Positions 34,354-37,776 of a stretch of 37,776 bases of DNA are shown here, one piece after another (position 1 is the first letter of the stretch; every line of letters begins with the position of its first letter). The notes beneath the pieces were generated by a model. It was not told the origin of the DNA and made no database searches. It worked only from the letters and a program-made list of their open reading frames with translations. Origin of the DNA: Akkermansiaceae bacterium UBA1506 (GTDB taxonomy: Bacteria > Verrucomicrobiota > Verrucomicrobiia > Verrucomicrobiales > DEV007); assembly GCA_002323995.1 (NCBI GenBank), contig DCQY01000091.1:26411-64186 (forward strand), in the 5' to 3' direction. The position numbers and the translations under genes were made by a program.

Positions 34354-35292
34354 ATGCGAATGGAATGTGACAGAATCTTGCTTGTCATGGCACTTGGGAG
34401 TTGCGTGGCAGGCTTCCCAATCTCACTGGCGCAGGAAGCGTCAGACAATCGGCTGGCTCCGGGAGTTGAGTCCCCTGATGGGACACAGCCCTCCCATCCC
34501 GATGCTCCCATCGCTGATTTTACGATGCCCACAGCGGTTTTCCAGAAACCTGCCCCGCAGGATCATCAGCAGCGAAATGAGCCCTTGGGCGCGACTGTTT
34601 CATCTATCCAAGCCCGGGGACGACTGATCGAGGACCTGCGCCCTCAACGGATCCCGATTTATCCGGACGATCCGGAAAGTGCCTGGTGGGAGATCAACCC
34701 AAGCTACGCTTTCGCACGAGCTCAGCGGGAGCAGCGGCCGATGATGTTGCTGTTCACGGGCGCGTGGAATACTCAGGCCATGGCCCTTTCTGAAGAAGTC
34801 TTTTCGACCAAGAGTTTTAATGACTACGTAAAGGACAATCTTGTGATCTGTTATCTCAATTACCCAAGGAATCAGACAGATGCCCCTGACTCGCTCCGTC
34901 GTATCAAGGAGAAATTCAAAGTTCGTGGCTACCCCAATGTTTTGATTTTCAACCCTAGCGGAGAAGTTGAGAAAGGCATTACAGGCTATCGTATGGGTCG
35001 ACCGGTGGACTATTTTAATGAATTACAAGCGGCTTGCCTCCCAGTTTTGGAGTCGATCGGCGCCAGAAAAAAACAGATGATGCGAGCCGGGTTTCGGGAC
35101 TGGTCAAACCACCTAGGAAAAGAAATTTTTGCACGCTTCCTGAAGCAAGACACCAAGTATGTCGCCCTTAAGGATGCAGCTGGTGTAGAGTGGGTTATCA
35201 ATATCAAAGATCTTGCCCTGAAAGACCAAAAGTTGGTGGAGTCTTTTCCGCGTGTGGATAAAATTGAAATAGAGGAAGATGAAGAGCCGTAA
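34354..35292 (+). CDS. secreted thioredoxin-fold protein without CxxC, with SHD1-like C-terminal domain
   Basis: 312 residues with a signal peptide (cleavage near SLAQEA). Residues around 117-230 follow a thioredoxin_7-type fold: MMLLFTGAW, the EEVFSTKSFNDYV helix, then RGYPNVLIF with the cis-Pro. The usual WCxxC is replaced by AWNTQAM, so no redox cysteines exist there. The last 70 residues (FRDWSNHLGKEIFARFL, YVALKDAAGVEW, LALKDQKLVESF) resemble the SHD1 (SLA1 homology domain 1) modules widespread in Planctomycetes and Verrucomicrobia. A chaperone or binding role in the periplasm is more likely than catalysis. It is divergent from the antiporter operon and 59 bases before the protease. Confidence 0.78.
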   Translation: MRMECDRILLVMALGSCVAGFPISLAQEASDNRLAPGVESPDGTQPSHPDAPIADFTMPTAVFQKPAPQDHQQRNEPLGATVSSIQARGRLIEDLRPQRIPIYPDDPESAWWEINPSYAFARAQREQRPMMLLFTGAWNTQAMALSEEVFSTKSFNDYVKDNLVICYLNYPRNQTDAPDSLRRIKEKFKVRGYPNVLIFNPSGEVEKGITGYRMGRPVDYFNELQAACLPVLESIGARKKQMMRAGFRDWSNHLGKEIFARFLKQDTKYVALKDAAGVEWVINIKDLALKDQKLVESFPRVDKIEIEEDEEP

Positions 35293-35351
35293 TATTTTTA
35301 GCTGGCGACTCTGCTTGGTTCGTCTCACTCGACCAACGTCTCACTAATTTG

Positions 35352-36905
35352 ATGAAACGATTTCTTTTCCAATCAGCCGTTTTAATTTTGGCCCTTCTTA
35401 TCGCCGCGGGTGTCTACGCTGTAGTGATTGACCGCGACAGCCGATATGACATTTTTGACCTGATAGAAGGACGGCCCGTAACGGCCGCTATCGAAGCTGA
35501 TAATGGCCTCCTTGCCCAGGCCGGCGGAGAAGGCTCCCTCCTGCGGGCAGTTCCTCTCGATCTCAACAGTACAGATGTACTGGAAAAGATGAATCTCGCG
35601 TTAGCTGATCTTACCGATGCGGTGGTGCCTTCCGTGGTCAGTATCGACACCTCGCGGATTAAAAACGTCGTCACTGCAGTACCCACCGACCCGTGGGGAT
35701 TTGGTTATCGCCGTCAGAATCAGAGCTTTCGAGAGCCCGGTTTAGGTTCGGGTGTGATTGTCACGGAGGAAGGTCATATCGTGACAAACCACCATGTTGT
35801 TGCCGGGGTGGATGAAATTCTCGTGACGACGCATGATGGCAGCCAATATCCGGCAGAGTGGGTTGGTAGCGAGCCGAACGTTGACGTCGCGGTCTTAAAG
35901 ATCAAAGCTCCAGAAGGAGCTACTCTCCCGAAATTCCGTCCTCTTGGTTTCGGTGATTCCGAGAAGGTCCGCGTGGGTGAAATGGTAATGGCGGTGGGTA
36001 ATCCCTTCGGGCTGAGTGAATCAGTGACGCGCGGCATCATTAGCGCGAAGCAGCGGGAGTTGAGTGACGCGGCTAACGAATATTTCCAAGTGGATGCCGT
36101 GATTAATCCCGGGAATTCCGGCGGACCGCTCGTCAACGTGCGTGGCGAAATTATTGGAATCAATGTGGCGATCTTCACAGGGCAACAAAATGTCCAAGTC
36201 TGGCAAGGTATTGGTCTGGCTATTCCCGCAAATGAAGTGCGGGAAGTGTTTGAAGCTATTGTTTTAGGAAGGCCTCTGATTCGTGGATACTTCGGCTTAG
36301 AGCTTGAGAATATCTCCCGAAATTATGCGCTCGCGGTAGGGCTCCGTAGTCTCAACGGAGCCGTCATTACCAGTGTTGTCGAAGGATCTCCTGCAGAGGC
36401 AGCGAGTCTCCTGCCCGGTGATGTTATTACCAAACTTGACGGTAAAGCGATGCAGTCGGCCGAAGATACCCTAAGCCGAATTCGGTTAATGAAATCAGAC
36501 GAGACCGCTAAGGTAACCATTATTCGCAAGGGTAAACCGATGGAAACTGAGGTCACTGCGATGGCGAAGTCTGACACCAACACTCTGCGATTGAAGTCTG
36601 ATATTCTGACGACTGGTCAATCCATCGTTGATGCGATTGGCATCAAGGTTCGGGACTTGACGGCAAGGGAGCGCAATTCCATGGGAGTTGGCCCTGATTA
36701 TCCTGCTATCCTCGTTTCCGAGGTTGTGGAAGGCTCTCAGGCCGAGCGCCGCTTTCGGGAGGGTGATTTAATTCACCAAATCAATCGCTCACGGGTAAAT
36801 GATATCGCGTCATTCTATGACCTTATGGGGTCGTTGCCGACGGATTCGGCGACGGTAATCACTCTCAGTCGGCAGGGTAAGATCATTCAGGCGATCTTAA
36901 AGTAA
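35352..36905 (+). CDS. HtrA/Deg-family periplasmic serine protease with two PDZ domains
   Basis: A 517-residue envelope quality-control protease, anchored or exported by an N-terminal helix (FLFQSAVLILALLIAAGVYAV). The trypsin-like triad is His148 (TNHHVV), Asp178 (NVDVAVLKI) and Ser256 (GNSGGPL). PDZ1 spans about residues 315-400 (GYFGLELENIS, SPAEAASLLPGDVI) and PDZ2 about 425-515 (REGDLIHQINRSRVND). The length and domain order are those of DegP/DegQ/MucD. ATG 35352 is preferred to the TTG three bases earlier. With the upstream thioredoxin-like gene it may form an envelope-stress pair. Confidence 0.94.
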   Translation: MKRFLFQSAVLILALLIAAGVYAVVIDRDSRYDIFDLIEGRPVTAAIEADNGLLAQAGGEGSLLRAVPLDLNSTDVLEKMNLALADLTDAVVPSVVSIDTSRIKNVVTAVPTDPWGFGYRRQNQSFREPGLGSGVIVTEEGHIVTNHHVVAGVDEILVTTHDGSQYPAEWVGSEPNVDVAVLKIKAPEGATLPKFRPLGFGDSEKVRVGEMVMAVGNPFGLSESVTRGIISAKQRELSDAANEYFQVDAVINPGNSGGPLVNVRGEIIGINVAIFTGQQNVQVWQGIGLAIPANEVREVFEAIVLGRPLIRGYFGLELENISRNYALAVGLRSLNGAVITSVVEGSPAEAASLLPGDVITKLDGKAMQSAEDTLSRIRLMKSDETAKVTIIRKGKPMETEVTAMAKSDTNTLRLKSDILTTGQSIVDAIGIKVRDLTARERNSMGVGPDYPAILVSEVVEGSQAERRFREGDLIHQINRSRVNDIASFYDLMGSLPTDSATVITLSRQGKIIQAILK

Positions 36906-36924
36906 TCCGGTGCGGTTCACTCCA

Positions 36925-37203
36925 ATGACTCGCCTCTCTTTCCCTGAATTTCTGAGCCGTCGGGAGTCCTTTGATGTGGCCGTCGCTGCGCAGGATGAGA
37001 TTGCCAAGTTCTGTTCCTCATCGTCGTGGATGTGCGTGGCGAACGGTTTACTGCATGCCAGTGAAGGCGAGGGTAAACCAAAATACTGCATCCGCGAGCA
37101 GGACGGGAACTGGATCGTTTTCGTGGATCGACGGAAGCGGGGAATTTGGTTTCCGCTGGAGTCGGCGTGGATGTTTGATCGTTCGATGAAAAACAAAGAA
37201 TGA
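36925..37203 (+). CDS. hypothetical protein, 92 aa
   Basis: A small soluble protein of unknown family. A Cys pair (FCSSSSWMC) and CIREQDGNWIVFVDRRKRGIWF give it an alternating-strand look. It begins 20 bases after the protease stop. The frame opens at a GTG (36910), but ATG 36925 is more likely. It overlaps the next gene by four bases (ATGA), so the two are probably translated together. An opposite-strand frame covers the same region but has low-complexity charged content and is treated as a shadow. Confidence 0.6.
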   Translation: MTRLSFPEFLSRRESFDVAVAAQDEIAKFCSSSSWMCVANGLLHASEGEGKPKYCIREQDGNWIVFVDRRKRGIWFPLESAWMFDRSMKNKE

Positions 37204-37706
37204 CACTCCTCGGTTACATCGACGTTCGCCCGTTCCTTTTTGTCGGCGGACTTTCTTTGTTTATTGGCCTCTCCCTGCTCATCTGCTGGCTGGCGAAGAC
37301 CAAATTCAAGAAGGCGAACGTGGCGCTCATTTCTGGGCTGCTTTTCACGGGGCTCTTTACGTTTCTCTTGACGGGTGTCGGGCCGTTTATCGACCAGAAA
37401 GAGACCCGCGAATACATGATGACTTGGGAGATCAAGGCAGACCCAACGAATGGAATGAAGCAATCAGAGATTGTTTTGTCATTTGTGGATTTCCCAGGCC
37501 ACTACATAGGCGAATATTCCAATCAGTTGGCTACCTATCTCCGTGAGAAAGGCGAGCAACCAGTGAAAGTGGTGTTCGAGGTTACATTCGATTACGGCAA
37601 GGTTCGAGGCTTCCACGAAACCGAGATTGCCGGATTACACGAATGGGAATCTGAATGGGGATATGCAGGCTCGAGTGGTTCCCCGAAAAAGTCGCCATGG
37701 GAATGA
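37200..37706 (+). CDS. hypothetical membrane protein, 168 aa
   Basis: Two N-terminal membrane helices (FLFVGGLSLFIGLSLLICWL and ALISGLLFTGLFTFLLTG) with a basic hairpin between them (KTKFKKAN) are followed by a soluble domain of about 100 residues with no recognised family (REYMMTWEIKADP, KVVFEVTFDYGKVRGF). The basic linker suggests both termini lie outside the cytoplasm by the positive-inside rule. It is coupled to the preceding gene by an ATGA overlap, and a palindromic element lies just downstream. Confidence 0.65.
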   Translation: MTLLGYIDVRPFLFVGGLSLFIGLSLLICWLAKTKFKKANVALISGLLFTGLFTFLLTGVGPFIDQKETREYMMTWEIKADPTNGMKQSEIVLSFVDFPGHYIGEYSNQLATYLREKGEQPVKVVFEVTFDYGKVRGFHETEIAGLHEWESEWGYAGSSGSPKKSPWE

Positions 37707-37726
37707 ACCAAAACATCGAACAAGTC

Positions 37727-37760
37727 GGTGGACTCAACGCGCTACAGCGCGCGAGTCACC
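37727..37760. repeat. palindromic element downstream of the last gene
   Basis: GACTC-aa-CGCGC-taca-GCGCG-c-GAGTC (37731-37757) folds into a ten-pair stem with a small internal loop; GGT/ACC outside adds three pairs across a bulge. It begins 20 bases after the stop codon of the membrane protein. A REP-like palindrome or a terminator without a T-run is possible. The window ends 16 bases later, so the full element may not be visible. Confidence 0.5.
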
Positions 37761-37776
37761 TCTGACGTTCGCGATC

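Noticed and set aside
36897..37463. 188-residue minus-strand frame at the right end
   Set aside because: Overlaps the coupled plus-strand pair, has charged low-complexity stretches and no membrane or domain signature, while the plus frames show plausible helices and an ATGA overlap.

Overview
The window looks like chromosomal DNA from a Gram-negative bacterium of the PVC superphylum, most likely a marine Verrucomicrobiota. This is inferred from protein style, not from a marker gene: a secreted beta-propeller protein opening with a DWPEWRGP-type motif, an SHD1-like domain fused to a cysteine-less thioredoxin fold, several lipoproteins, a DUF481 outer-membrane protein, and dense packing with many convergent pairs only a few bases apart. 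No tRNA, rRNA, CRISPR array, intact insertion sequence, prophage or plasmid gene was found.

Layout. Positions 1-3.7 kb hold a lipoprotein alpha/beta hydrolase, a small membrane protein, a short tagaturonate/mannitol-dehydrogenase-family oxidoreductase and an unknown protein. From 3.9 to 24.6 kb is mostly housekeeping metabolism: an orphan moaE, gnd, a PDZ protein with a membrane-anchored partner, argH, fur, manA, an arabinose-5-phosphate isomerase (kdsD type), dinB, a family 2 glycosyltransferase, trmB, a PQQ-like propeller protein, a tRNA-dihydrouridine synthase, full-length pyruvate carboxylase, ndk, a lysozyme-like lipoprotein, a zinc-ribbon membrane protein, leuD and ribE. A DUF481 outer-membrane protein follows at 24.9-25.9 kb.

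The most interesting block is 26.1-34.3 kb on the minus strand. It is an eleven-gene, tightly overlapped operon for a Mrp/Mnh-type cation/proton antiporter in a layout close to the membrane arm of archaeal Mbh complexes. Gene order is mrpE, mrpF, mrpG, a DUF4040 protein (split MrpA tail), a fusion of the MbhE-like MrpA tail with MrpB, mrpC with a hydrophilic insertion, then three different MrpD/NuoN-like subunits, with two small unknown membrane proteins between the second and third. The third antiporter-like subunit has Asn where the family keeps a channel lysine. No hydrogenase or NADH-oxidising subunit is adjacent, so a stand-alone antiporter is the simplest reading.

The right end (34.4-37.7 kb, plus strand) has a secreted thioredoxin-like/SHD1 protein, an HtrA-type protease with two PDZ domains, and a translationally coupled pair of unknown proteins followed by a palindromic element. 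A second, larger palindrome (20243-20302) lies between ndk and pyc; it looks like a REP or miniature mobile palindrome that also serves as the ndk terminator.
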